A DNA stretch of 64,000 bases, taken from NCBI GenBank assembly GCA_963677175.2, contig CAXXES010000006.1, forward strand, positions 62,001-126,000, written 5' to 3'. The DNA comes from Sunxiuqinia sp963677175. Lineage in GTDB: Bacteria > Bacteroidota > Bacteroidia > Bacteroidales > Prolixibacteraceae. The notes beneath the pieces are model-generated. The model saw nothing but the letters and a program-made list of their open reading frames with translations, was not told where the DNA came from and did no database searches. Every line of letters starts with the position of its first letter. Positions within the stretch are counted from its first letter, which is position 1. Shown here one piece after another: positions 36,441 to 45,304 of the stretch. A program made the position numbers and the translations under genes.

Positions 36441-36469
36441 ACCTCCTTTTTATGTTTTACTCAAAAATA
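36441..36469 (-). promoter_or_regulatory. Ferritin -7 element and Shine-Dalgarno
   Basis: TATTTTTG (complement of 36462-36469) and AGGAGGT (complement of 36441-36447), 4 nt before the ATG at 36436. Strong Shine-Dalgarno sites are rare in Bacteroidota. Confidence 0.6.
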
Positions 36470-36548
36470 CTAAAAAACAATTGATTGGCTCTTCTTATCG
36501 CTTCATTTCAGGAACGGTTAACAATGGGTTAAAATCAAACTCAGACTG

Positions 36549-37202
36549 CTATTCGCCAAAATCCAGATTAAATCGCTGTTTGAGCATAGCCAGATTCGGA
36601 TTCTTCTTCACCATTTCGGCCAGCTTTTCGTTTTCTGAATACGGTTTGTACTCTGATTCCTGAACAACAATATCTGTAATTAGTTCGATGCTTGTATTTC
36701 GCAGTTCCTTTCGCAACCAAGAAACCAAATCAGGCTTAATTTTATTGATCTCTTCCAGCTGCACAGAATTATCAATAGGCAATTTAAGCTTGTGCTTGTC
36801 AAAAATTTTCGGTGTCTTCGAAAGAGTGGCTTTCAAGTTCGGACGATCGTTCAGTCGCCCCAAGTATTCGGCCCATTTCTCAGCAAACTGTTCCTGCGTA
36901 AAGGGTTCAGTGAGCTGTTCTCCAGCGTAATATTTCAGCTTTTCCTGAGCATCTTCCTCTCCCCTTTCAGCCAGTTTACCCGAAATCGCGTCTTTGATGG
37001 AAGGGGTATAACCGCTTCCGCGCTTCTTGATCATCCTTTTTACCGGCACTTTAGCCGGAACCTCAATCTCACTTGATGCTTTTTGTTCTGTGGGTCGAGT
37101 TTTTGATGCGCCGAGGTTTTCCTTCGTCACTGCAGGTTCCTGAACACCCGAAAAAATAGGCTCTAACTCCTGCTGATCACTTTCGTCAGCTATTTTTTTT
37201 TT
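36549..37202 (-). CDS. dnaX: DnaX tau-specific C-terminal segment (read after -1 frameshift)
   Basis: Read in the -1 frame from the A10 run, translation continues without a stop (KKKIADESDQQELEPIF and on) for about 217 residues to the TAG/TAA-type stop at 36549. The segment ends in EKLAEMVKKNPNLAMLKQRF, the usual end of Bacteroidota DnaX, and includes the basic linker KVPVKRMIKKRGSGYTPS. It should contact the helicase and the alpha subunit in the tau form. There is no ribosome-binding site or promoter of its own that I can support; the internal ATG at 37130 is probably not used. The preserved frame over more than 200 codons argues that the shift is either programmed or a one-base error, not decay. 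Confidence 0.85.
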   Translation of the reverse strand, partial: KKKIADESDQQELEPIFSGVQEPAVTKENLGASKTRPTEQKASSEIEVPAKVPVKRMIKKRGSGYTPSIKDAISGKLAERGEEDAQEKLKYYAGEQLTEPFTQEQFAEKWAEYLGRLNDRPNLKATLSKTPKIFDKHKLKLPIDNSVQLEEINKIKPDLVSWLRKELRNTSIELITDIVVQESEYKPYSENEKLAEMVKKNPNLAMLKQRFNLDFGE

Positions 37203-37204
37203 AA
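37190..37204 (-). promoter_or_regulatory. Candidate programmed frameshift/slippage site in dnaX
   Basis: On the minus strand the sequence is TTA AAA AAA AAA TAG: ten A residues (37202-37193) followed at once by the zero-frame stop. A -1 shift on the run joins the gamma frame to the tau frame. Similar A-runs produce gamma and tau from dnaX in other bacteria. Confidence 0.7.
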
Positions 37205-38293
37205 GGTAAGCTGTGCCATTTTAATCAAGCTCAACTCAACCAGCAAGCGTTTGTTCTGGCTGGTTTTGTATTGCATGTCGCATTCGTTGCTAATTTTCAT
37301 GGCTTCAAGCAAAAAGCCGGCATCGCAAATTGTTGCCTGAGCTTTGTACTTCTCCCGGATTTCGCCGCCAACTTCGAGCAGCTGCACGGTTACCGAATCT
37401 TTACAAACCAAGATATCACGAATGTGGCTGCTGAGTCCATTAATAAAATGATGTCCGTCGAAACCATGATCCAACACTTCGTTAAAAAGCAACAGCGCTT
37501 GGGGCACATCATTTTTCAGAAGTAAGTCAATCAAGCGGAAATAATAGTCGTAGTCCAGCACATTCAGGTTCGAAATTACATCTTTATAAGTGATCTCGCG
37601 TCCCGAAAAACTCACAATCTGGTCGAAAATTGAAAGCGCGTCGCGCATGGCGCCGTCGGCTTTGTGGGCGATCACATTCAACGCTTCCGCCTCAATAGCC
37701 ACCTGTTCACTTTTAGCCACAAAACCCAAATGTCCGGAGATATCAGCAATTTTTATCCGGTTGAAATCAAAGATCTGGCAACGTGATAGAATCGTTGGAA
37801 TGATCTTGTGTTTTTCAGTGGTTGCCAAAATAAAAATAGCATGCTTGGGCGGTTCTTCCAAGGTTTTCAGAAAAGCGTTGAAAGCAGCTTGCGACAACAT
37901 GTGAACCTCATCGATAATGTAGATGCTGTACTTGCCAATTTGAGGAGGAATGCGAACTTGGTCCGTCAAATTCCGGATATCATCCACAGAATTGTTTGAA
38001 GCGGCATCCAGCTCGTGAATATTGTACGAACGGCTGCTGTTAAACGCTTGGCACGATTCACACTGGTTGCAGGGTTCGATTTCAGAAGTGAGGTTCTGAC
38101 AGTTAATTGTTTTCGCGAAAATACGGGCACAGGTTGTTTTCCCAACCCCTCGAGGGCCACAAAACAAGTAAGCATGAGCCAACTGGTTATTTTTAATGGC
38201 ATTTTTCAGGGTCGAAGTAATCGATAATTGGCCAACAACCGTTTGAAAGGTATCGGGCCTGTATTTTCTGGCAGAAACAATAAAATTCTCCAT
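37190..38293 (-). CDS. dnaX: DNA polymerase III subunit gamma (zero-frame DnaX product)
   Basis: 367 residues: the clamp-loader AAA+ ATPase. Seen: SARKYRPDTFQTVVGQ, Walker A CGPRGVGKTTCARIFAK (about 45-61), the four zinc cysteines in NCQ...CNQCESC, Walker B IIDEVHMLS, SRC arginine-finger motif (ILSRCQIF), and domain III to the end. The frame stops directly after an A10 run, giving a gamma-sized product with no tau tail. The tail is intact in the -1 frame, and the combined protein would be about 581 residues, the normal length in relatives. A TATCTTTG element (complement of 38313-38320) lies 19 nt before the ATG. Confidence 0.94.
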   Translation of the reverse strand: MENFIVSARKYRPDTFQTVVGQLSITSTLKNAIKNNQLAHAYLFCGPRGVGKTTCARIFAKTINCQNLTSEIEPCNQCESCQAFNSSRSYNIHELDAASNNSVDDIRNLTDQVRIPPQIGKYSIYIIDEVHMLSQAAFNAFLKTLEEPPKHAIFILATTEKHKIIPTILSRCQIFDFNRIKIADISGHLGFVAKSEQVAIEAEALNVIAHKADGAMRDALSIFDQIVSFSGREITYKDVISNLNVLDYDYYFRLIDLLLKNDVPQALLLFNEVLDHGFDGHHFINGLSSHIRDILVCKDSVTVQLLEVGGEIREKYKAQATICDAGFLLEAMKISNECDMQYKTSQNKRLLVELSLIKMAQLTLKKK

Positions 38294-38445
38294 AATATCA
38301 TTTGATGAAGCCCAAAGATAAACATTTTGAGAGGAAATTCAGGGGGAATTTATTAACAAGAATTAAGAACTTCAGCGGTTGCGGGCATCAAACTTTTTTC
38401 GCTTCTTACTGTTTTAGATGAAGTTAAACCAAACAACAATAGATC

Positions 38446-38988
38446 ATGAAAAAATTAGCTTTTTTATTCACATTTATATTCCTGGCTTCATTCGGATTTA
38501 GCCAAACAAACCTGTACGATTTCAAAGTTCAGGATATTAACGGTGCCAACTTTGATTTGAACCAACTGAAAGGGAAAAAAGTACTGGTGGTCAATACGGC
38601 ATCAAAGTGCGGTTTGACGCCACAATATGAATTGCTACAGGAATTATACGACGAATATGGTGGCGATCAATTTACCATCATTGGTTTTCCGGCCAACAAC
38701 TTCAACGAACAGGAACCGGGATCGAATGAGGAAATAGCAGAATTTTGCGAACGCAACTATGGGGTTACTTTTCTCATGATGTCGAAAATTTCGGTGAAAG
38801 GAGATGACATGCACCCGCTTTACCAATGGTTGACCCAGAAAGAAAAAAACGAGGTTTCAGATTCCGAAGTGAGCTGGAACTTCCAGAAATACATGATTGA
38901 TGAAGAAGGCCACTTGGTGGATTATGCCGAACCCCGAACCAAGCCTAACGACAAAAAAATCGTGAACTGGGTTAAAGGAGATTCATAA
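38446..38988 (+). CDS. Glutathione peroxidase-family thiol peroxidase
   Basis: 180 residues with a signal peptide (1 to about 19, ending FGFSQ), so probably exported. The peroxidatic cysteine sits in VVNTASKCGLTPQYELLQ, the second motif is FPANNFNEQEPGSNEEI, and the Trp motif reads SWNFQKYMID. Like most bacterial members it uses Cys rather than Sec and probably takes electrons from thioredoxin. It reduces peroxides. An intrinsic terminator follows. Confidence 0.92.
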   Translation: MKKLAFLFTFIFLASFGFSQTNLYDFKVQDINGANFDLNQLKGKKVLVVNTASKCGLTPQYELLQELYDEYGGDQFTIIGFPANNFNEQEPGSNEEIAEFCERNYGVTFLMMSKISVKGDDMHPLYQWLTQKEKNEVSDSEVSWNFQKYMIDEEGHLVDYAEPRTKPNDKKIVNWVKGDS

Positions 38989-39020
38989 ATCTGCAAACAA
39001 AAAAATTGCTCCCGCAGCGA

Positions 39021-39054
39021 AAAAGACCGCAATAATTTGTGGTCTTTTTTTAGT
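39021..39054 (+). terminator. Intrinsic terminator of the glutathione peroxidase gene
   Basis: AAAAGACC (39021-39028) pairs with GGTCTTTT (39041-39048) around a 12-nt loop and a T-run follows. The A-rich left flank makes it usable in both directions for the convergent gene. Confidence 0.75.
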
Positions 39055-39092
39055 TCGCTTTTGGGTCTAGTAATTCGTCAGGCGAGGACAAC

Positions 39093-39506
39093 TTATTTAT
39101 TGTCCAATTTCATGCGGATGTTAGTAATTTTTTGTTGCCGTTCCATCGAATAGTTTTGACTCTTTTGCTCAACATACTCCAGCAAAACTAAAGCCTTGTG
39201 ATAATAGATCTGCTGGCGCAAAAAAGTCTCATCCTCCAGTGCCACGTCGCCAAGTTGCTCCAGCAAGCAAGCAAACTGCACCAAATTCTCATGCGATAGC
39301 AGTTTCTCTTCCAGCACCTCGTTGAAAGACGAATCTTCCAGAAAAAGTACATCATTTAACTCCAAGCCAAGTTCACACTCCAATTCTGCCCTCACAGTTT
39401 TTAGTTGTGCAGAGGGCTGATGCTCTTTTTTCAGGCGAAGAATCAACCGCGCCAAAAAAGCCCCCATTTCCTGTATTTGATGGATCAAATAGTCGCGCCG
39501 TTCCAT
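39093..39506 (-). CDS. Uncharacterised helical protein, 137 residues
   Basis: Not recognised with certainty. From ATG 39506 it starts MERRDYLIHQIQEMGAFLARLI, which resembles the N-terminus of small helical proteins of unknown function (DUF6483-like), and continues as helix-turn-helix pairs reminiscent of TPRs (ETFLRQQIYYHKALVLLEYV). No signal peptide, membrane segment or catalytic motif. It is divergent from the TonB receptor gene, 95 nt apart. Confidence 0.7.
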   Translation of the reverse strand: MERRDYLIHQIQEMGAFLARLILRLKKEHQPSAQLKTVRAELECELGLELNDVLFLEDSSFNEVLEEKLLSHENLVQFACLLEQLGDVALEDETFLRQQIYYHKALVLLEYVEQKSQNYSMERQQKITNIRMKLDNK

Positions 39507-39567
39507 AATCAACTTTAAAAATTAACAAAACATGAAGTTGAGCACAATTTAATCAAAATGGAACAAG

Positions 39568-39596
39568 TTGATATCGATTAAAGTGTATTATTTTTG
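39568..39596 (+). promoter_or_regulatory. Promoter of the TonB receptor gene at 39.6 kb
   Basis: TTG (39568-39570), 18-nt spacer, TATTTTTG (39589-39596). The -7 element ends only 5 nt before the ATG at 39602, so the mRNA would be nearly leaderless. Confidence 0.6.
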
Positions 39597-39601
39597 TTTG
39601 C

Positions 39602-42019
39602 ATGAAACTCGAAAAATCGTTACTCATTCTATTGACTTGCCTGCTCCTTTCCACTCAATCAAATGCACAGCGAAGCAATGCGAACGTGTTTGGAAGTGTT
39701 TCCGGAGAAAATGGGCAACCGATAGAACTGGCCAATGTGACGATAAAAAACCTGCCGATTGGCACGGTGACCGACCGCCAGGGAAAATACCTGCTCCGGG
39801 TTCCAGCCAACCAGGAAATCATCCTGGTTTTTTCGTACACCGGCTATCACACACAGGAAAGGCCGATTCGCGTGAACCGTGAAGAACGACTAGAGCTGTC
39901 TATTCAGATGGCTATCAATACTGAAGAAATTGAAGAAGTGCAGGTTTCGGGCCGACAAGGCAGAAACGGCAACATGAACCGAATTAATCCCAACTTCACC
40001 AACAACATGCCCGACGCGACAGGCAGTGGCGTGGAAGCCCTGATCAAAACACTTCCCGGCGTTTCATCCAACAACGAACTGAGCTCGCAATATTCGGTGC
40101 GTGGCGGCAATTTCGACGAAAACCTGGTGTATGTGAACGACATTGAAATCTACCGCCCTTTCCTGGTTCGCTCCGGCCAGCAGGAAGGTTTGAGTTTTAT
40201 TAATCCGGACATGGTATCAACCATTGGGTTTTCGGCCGGCGGTTTCGATGCCAAATATGGCGACAAAATGGCTTCGGTACTGGACATCAAATACCGTAAA
40301 CCCACAGAATTTAATGGAAGCGCCAGTGTCAGCCTGCTGGGCGCGACGATGCACGTGGAAGACCTGAGCAGGAACAAAAAGCTGAGCTACATCGGTGGTG
40401 TCCGCTACAAAACCAACTGCTATTTACTCGGCAGCCTAGACGAACAAGGTGAATACGATCCCAACTTTGTCGATATTCAAACGTACATCACCTACCACTT
40501 TTCCGACCGGTTTGACTTTTCGTTCCTGGGAAATGTGGCCCGGAACAACTACCATTTCGTCCCCGAAACACGGGAAACAACTTTCGGGACTTTTCAAACG
40601 GTCTACAACACCAAAATCTATTTTGAAGGTCAGGAAAAAGATCAGTTTGCCACCTCGCTTGGTTCGCTGTCGGCCAATTATCATCCCAATAACCAGCTCA
40701 ACCTGAAATGGATTGTGTCCGCTTTTCAAACCCGCGAAGAAGTGAACTACGACATTCTGGGTGATTATTACCTGAATGAGCTGGAGCGCGACCTCGCTTC
40801 CGAATCACATGGCGACAGCGTTCTCAACCTGGGCGTGGGCACGTTCCTGAATCACGCCCGAAACAAGCTATCGGCTGATGTTTTCAGCTTTTCACATAAA
40901 GGCGCTTACAACAGCGCCAGCCACTTGCTGAATTGGGAAATCAAGTTTCAGATTGAAGATATTCACGACCGGATGAACGAATGGGAAATGCGTGATTCGA
41001 CCGGCTACTCGCTCCCCTACGCTGATGACGAAGTGACGCTTTTCCGGGTGATCAACACCAACAACCAAATGCGCACCAGCCGGTTTTCGGGCCATTTGCA
41101 GGATACCTATTCAGTTCCCATCAGCAAGGGCGAGCTGTACTTTACGGGCGGACTCCGTTTTCACTACTGGGATTATACCGAAGAATTTTTGCTGAGTCCC
41201 CGCTTTGCCATCAACTATTACCCCGATTGGAAAAGCAATTTTGCGTTTCGCCTATCCGGAGGAAGTTATCAGCAACCGGCTTTCTTTAAAGAGTTAAAAG
41301 ACCGCGATGGCAACATCAATCCCGCTGTAAAAGCGCAAAAGTCAACCCAGTTCGTGTTGGGCTCCGATTACCTTTTCCAGGCTTGGGACCGTCCGTTTAA
41401 AATCACTTCGGAATTGTATTACAAGTACTTTTCGCACCTGGTTCCTTACCAAGTCGATAATGTGCAGATCCGTTATTTGGGCGACCAGGAAGCTACCAGC
41501 TATGCTGCCGGGCTGGACTTCAAGATAAACGGCGAATTTGTGAGCGGCGTCCAATCGTGGGCCAGCCTTTCGCTGCTACAGACCAAGGAAAATATCGTGG
41601 GCGATGGTCATGGCTGGATTCCTCGTCCAACAGACCAAACCCTCAACCTCAGCTTGTTCTTTCAGGATTATTTCCCCGGAAACCCGAGCTATAAAATGCA
41701 TCTGGCCGCCTTTTACGGCTCGCGCCTGCCAACCGGCCCGCCCAATGGCGAGCGTTACCAGGATACCTTCCGGATGCCGCCCTACCGACGTTTAGACATC
41801 GGCTTCTCCAAAGTCCTGATTGGCCCCGAAACCCGAACCAACAGCAAACTGCTCGCCCAGGTAAAAGACTGCTGGCTGAGCCTGGAAGTACTCAACCTGC
41901 TTGGCATCAACAATACCGTTTCGTACTTTTGGGTTTCGAGTCATAGCGGCGATATGTTTGCCGTGCCGAATTACCTGACGAGTCGAAAATTAAACCTCAA
42001 ATTAACCGTAAAATTCTAA
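39602..42019 (+). CDS. TonB-dependent outer-membrane receptor
   Basis: 805 residues. Signal peptide (1 to about 22, ending NAQ), carboxypeptidase-regulatory-like domain (about 26-105: NVFGSVSGENGQPIELANVT), plug domain (about 125-235: ALIKTLPGVSSNNELSSQYS, VRGGNFDENLVYVNDIEIYR), then a beta-barrel ending in an aromatic strand (KLNLKLTVKF). It has no STN domain, so it is not expected to signal to an anti-sigma factor. It is not of the SusC type (no SusD follows). The substrate is unknown. The PhzF-like gene starts 3 nt after its stop. Confidence 0.92.
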   Translation: MKLEKSLLILLTCLLLSTQSNAQRSNANVFGSVSGENGQPIELANVTIKNLPIGTVTDRQGKYLLRVPANQEIILVFSYTGYHTQERPIRVNREERLELSIQMAINTEEIEEVQVSGRQGRNGNMNRINPNFTNNMPDATGSGVEALIKTLPGVSSNNELSSQYSVRGGNFDENLVYVNDIEIYRPFLVRSGQQEGLSFINPDMVSTIGFSAGGFDAKYGDKMASVLDIKYRKPTEFNGSASVSLLGATMHVEDLSRNKKLSYIGGVRYKTNCYLLGSLDEQGEYDPNFVDIQTYITYHFSDRFDFSFLGNVARNNYHFVPETRETTFGTFQTVYNTKIYFEGQEKDQFATSLGSLSANYHPNNQLNLKWIVSAFQTREEVNYDILGDYYLNELERDLASESHGDSVLNLGVGTFLNHARNKLSADVFSFSHKGAYNSASHLLNWEIKFQIEDIHDRMNEWEMRDSTGYSLPYADDEVTLFRVINTNNQMRTSRFSGHLQDTYSVPISKGELYFTGGLRFHYWDYTEEFLLSPRFAINYYPDWKSNFAFRLSGGSYQQPAFFKELKDRDGNINPAVKAQKSTQFVLGSDYLFQAWDRPFKITSELYYKYFSHLVPYQVDNVQIRYLGDQEATSYAAGLDFKINGEFVSGVQSWASLSLLQTKENIVGDGHGWIPRPTDQTLNLSLFFQDYFPGNPSYKMHLAAFYGSRLPTGPPNGERYQDTFRMPPYRRLDIGFSKVLIGPETRTNSKLLAQVKDCWLSLEVLNLLGINNTVSYFWVSSHSGDMFAVPNYLTSRKLNLKLTVKF

Positions 42020-42022
42020 CGT

Positions 42023-42808
42023 ATGAAACTTCCTGTTTTTCAAGTTGACGCTTTTGCTAAAGAATTATTCCAGGGAAATCCGGCCGCTGTTGTTCCATTA
42101 ACCGAATGGCTGACTGATACCATCATGCAAGCCATCGCCCTGGAGAACAACCTGTCGGAAACCGCTTTTTTTGTACCCACGCAAGCGGGCTTCGAAATTC
42201 GCTGGTTTACGCCAAAAGCCGAAGTTGACCTGTGCGGACACGCTACTTTGGCCTCGGCACATGTCATATTCAACGAAGCGGCTTATCCAAAAGATACGAT
42301 ATCATTTGGCAGTAGCAGCGGCGAATTGACCGTAACGAAAAAAGGTGATTTGCTGGAACTTAATTTCCCGGCGGACGAAATTCGCCCCATCGAAGAACCT
42401 GCAGCGTTAACCAAAGCATTGGGGAAAAAGCCAACTGCTTGCTATATGGGGAAAACCGACTATTTGATGATCTACGAAACGCAGGAAGCCATTGAGCAGC
42501 TCCAACCGGATTTCGCCGCGCTTGCTCAAACGGGTGCTCGTGGAATCATCGTGACAGCTCGTGGAAAAGAAGTGGATTTTGTCAGCCGCTTTTTCGCACC
42601 TGGCGTTGGCATTGACGAAGATCCGGTGACTGGCTCGGCGCATACCACGATGACACCGTACTGGACTGAAAAGCTTGGTAAAACAGACTTGTCGGCCAGG
42701 CAAATCTCCGCGCGTGGTGGCCAACTGCAATGCCGCTTGCAAGGCGACCGAGTGCTGATTGCCGGAAAAGCCAAAACCTATTTACGGGGCGAAATATTTT
42801 TGGCCTGA
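42023..42808 (+). CDS. PhzF family isomerase/epimerase-like protein
   Basis: 261 residues, two related domains of the diaminopimelate-epimerase fold. Seen: FQVDAFAKELFQGNPAAV at the start, the catalytic glutamate in ENNLSETAFF, WFTPKAEVDLCGHATLASA, and in the second half FAPGVGIDEDPVTGSAH. Enzymes of this type isomerise small acids; PhzF itself acts in phenazine synthesis, but no phenazine gene is nearby and the substrate here is unknown. It is probably translated from the receptor mRNA. Confidence 0.92.
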   Translation: MKLPVFQVDAFAKELFQGNPAAVVPLTEWLTDTIMQAIALENNLSETAFFVPTQAGFEIRWFTPKAEVDLCGHATLASAHVIFNEAAYPKDTISFGSSSGELTVTKKGDLLELNFPADEIRPIEEPAALTKALGKKPTACYMGKTDYLMIYETQEAIEQLQPDFAALAQTGARGIIVTARGKEVDFVSRFFAPGVGIDEDPVTGSAHTTMTPYWTEKLGKTDLSARQISARGGQLQCRLQGDRVLIAGKAKTYLRGEIFLA

Positions 42809-42914
42809 ATTCGAACGAAAATAGATGTTGAACCTCAAAACATTACTCTAAAAACTTTCAGAACTTCCTCTTGTTTGAGTTTATAGTTGAAATAAACTTA
42901 AGAACCAGAAGACT

Positions 42915-44940
42915 ATGGAAGCACATCAATATACCAACGAACTCATTCACGAAACGTCGCCTTACCTGTTGCAGCACGCGCACAACCCCGTCAAATGGAT
43001 GCCCTGGGGTGAAAAAGCATTAAAGCTGGCCCGCCAGGAAAACAAACTGTTGCTCATCAGCATTGGCTATGCCGCCTGCCATTGGTGCCATGTCATGGAG
43101 CACGAATCATTTGAAGATCCGGAAGTGGCCCGGGTGATGAACCAACATTTTGTGTGCATTAAAGTTGACCGCGAAGAACGGCCCGACGTGGACCAAATCT
43201 ACATGAGCGCCGTTCAACTGATGACCCAACGCGGCGGCTGGCCGCTTAACGCCATCGCCCTGCCCGACGGACGTCCAATCTGGGGAGGAACGTATTTTCA
43301 AAAAGAAGTTTGGGTAAACGCGCTGGAACAAATACAGGCCTATCATCACGAGCATCCGGAACGAACCTTGGAATATGCCGAACGCCTGGGCGAAGGAATC
43401 CGCGAAAGCAACTTGGTTCCGATTAGTAAAAATAGTCAGCCGGTGAAATTGTCCCAACTGGAGGCTGCAGTTCAACAATGGAAACCACACTTCGACCGGC
43501 AGGAAGGCGGCAGCCAGGGTGCACCCAAGTTTATGATGCCCAACACCCTGCAGTTCCTGTTGCGTTGGGCGCACCAGATGGATGACCACGAAACACAACA
43601 TCATGTGGAAAATACCCTCGATAAAATGGCGATGGGCGGTATTTACGACCAGCTTGGTGGCGGTTTTGCGCGCTACTCAACGGATACACAGTGGAAAGTC
43701 CCGCACTTCGAGAAAATGCTGTACGACAATGCCCAACTGCTAAGCCTTTATGCCCAGGCTTTTCAAAAAACAAAAAAGCCCCTGTACCGGGAGGTCGTGG
43801 AACAAACCATCGAATTTCTGAAACGGGAATTGCTCTCGCCTGAAAATGGCTTTTACTCGTCGCTGGATGCTGACAGCGACGGCGAAGAAGGTAAATTCTA
43901 CGTCTGGCAAAAACCAGAATTGCAGAATTTGTTAGGCGATGAGTTTCATCTATTCGCCGACTACTACCAGGTAAATGAAACCGGCTACTGGGAAGAGGGC
44001 AACTACATTCTGCTTCGGAAACAGGCAGACGAAACCTTTGCGACAAAACACGAATTGTCGTTGGAGGAGTTGAAACATAAAATTAGCAAATGGCAAAAAA
44101 TCCTGCTTCCGGCTCGGGAACAGCGGATTCGTCCGGGGCTGGACGACAAAATTCTGACTTCGTGGAATGCGCTGGCCATTTCCGGTTTGGCAGATGCCTA
44201 CCAAACCTTTGGAAATGTCGATTACCTGGAATTGGCGGAAAAAAACCTGCTCTTTCTGAAAGAAAAACAACTGGATCCGGACGGTGCGCTCCGGCATTCC
44301 TATAAAAACGGAACCAGCAAAATCAACGGTTTCCTGGAAGACTATGCCTTGCTCATGCAGGCACTGATTGATTTGTTTGAAACAACGGGTACGCTCACTT
44401 ACCTGGAAGACGCCCGACAGTTGGCCGATAAAACCTTTCTGGACTTTTTTGATCCGGAGAAAGATTTCTTCTACTTCACCGCCATCACACAAACCGATTT
44501 GATTAACCGAAGTATTGAAGTGCATGACAATGTGATTCCTGCCTCCAATTCCGTTATGGCAAACAACCTGTTCAGGCTGGGCCATTTGACCGGGCAGACC
44601 AATTACCTGAAAATTGCGGAAGCCATGCTGAGCAAACTGGTTGAAGATTTCAGGAACTACCCGTCGGGCTATTCCAACTGGCTGCAACTGGCGCTTAACT
44701 ATACCGGCAATCAATTCGAAGTGGCCGTCTCCGGAAAAAAAAGCCACCTCCAAATTACACGAAATCCAAAAGTATTACCTGCCGAATGCCTTATTTTGTG
44801 CCGGAACAGGGATAAGTGATTTGCCGCTTTTGAAAGGCCGCCTGGCACCGGGAAAAACACAGATTTACGTGTGCCAGAACCAAACTTGCCAATTGCCGGT
44901 TGAAACAGTTTCAGAAGCGCTGAAATTAATGCAGGAGTAG
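42915..44940 (+). CDS. YyaL/DUF255-type thioredoxin-domain protein, frameshifted near the C-terminus
   Basis: The N-terminal thioredoxin-like domain (about 1-165) has the CxxC motif in YAACHWCHVMEHESF, followed by a long alpha/alpha-barrel (about 190-610: GGIYDQLGGGFARYSTD, KMLYDNAQLLSLYAQ, LDADSDGEEG). The zero frame stops at 44819 (634 residues) with an atypical end. After an A8 run (44735-44742), the +1 frame continues KLHEIQKYYLPN to IYVCQNQTCQLPVETV and stops at 44940, which is the normal family C-terminus. Removing one A restores about 674 residues. So either an A was added in the genome or the sequence, or slippage occurs. The function of the family is not established. Confidence 0.88.
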
Positions 44941-44941
44941 A

Positions 44942-45142
44942 TTAATCGTCTGGTAAAATATTTTTTACCCGCCCTACTTCACCGGTCTCCAATTGCACCT
45001 TAATACCATGTAGATGATTAGGCGATTTGGTTAAAATCCGCGCCACATAGCCTTCGGTCAGTTCGCCTGTTCGCTGGTGGTGCTTTTGTACAATCTCCAC
45101 ACGACTCTCAATCTGTATGTTTGCTCGCTTCGTACCGTTCAT
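44942..45142 (-). CDS. YwbE family protein
   Basis: 66 residues from ATG 45142; the longer upstream frame adds a non-homologous stretch. The sequence follows the YwbE/DUF2196 pattern: MNGTKRANIQIESRVEIVQK, then HHQRTGELTEGYVARIL, TKSPNHLHGIKVQLETGEVG and RVKNIL. It is a small basic beta-rich protein of unknown function. It is convergent with the YyaL-type gene, 1 nt apart. Confidence 0.85.
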   Translation of the reverse strand: MNGTKRANIQIESRVEIVQKHHQRTGELTEGYVARILTKSPNHLHGIKVQLETGEVGRVKNILPDD

Positions 45143-45233
45143 TTTTTGTTTCGAAGAAACAATTATTTCACCAGATTTTAAAATCAAATTCAAATTGTGA
45201 ATAAATATATCAAATCTTAACTAGCACGCCCCC

Positions 45234-45262
45234 TTGCATGTTATCAGATATTTTTATCTTTA
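45234..45262 (+). promoter_or_regulatory. Promoter of the first five-cysteine gene
   Basis: TTG (45234-45236), 18-nt spacer, TATCTTTA (45255-45262), one base off TAnnTTTG. It lies 42 nt before the ATG at 45305. Confidence 0.55.
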
Positions 45263-45304
45263 AACGAAATTAGAACAGCTGTTTATCTGTAAAAAGATCG
45301 AAGC

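Noticed and set aside
42023..42808. Phenazine biosynthesis locus
   Set aside because: Only a PhzF-like isomerase is present; no other phz gene is near, and the family is functionally broad.
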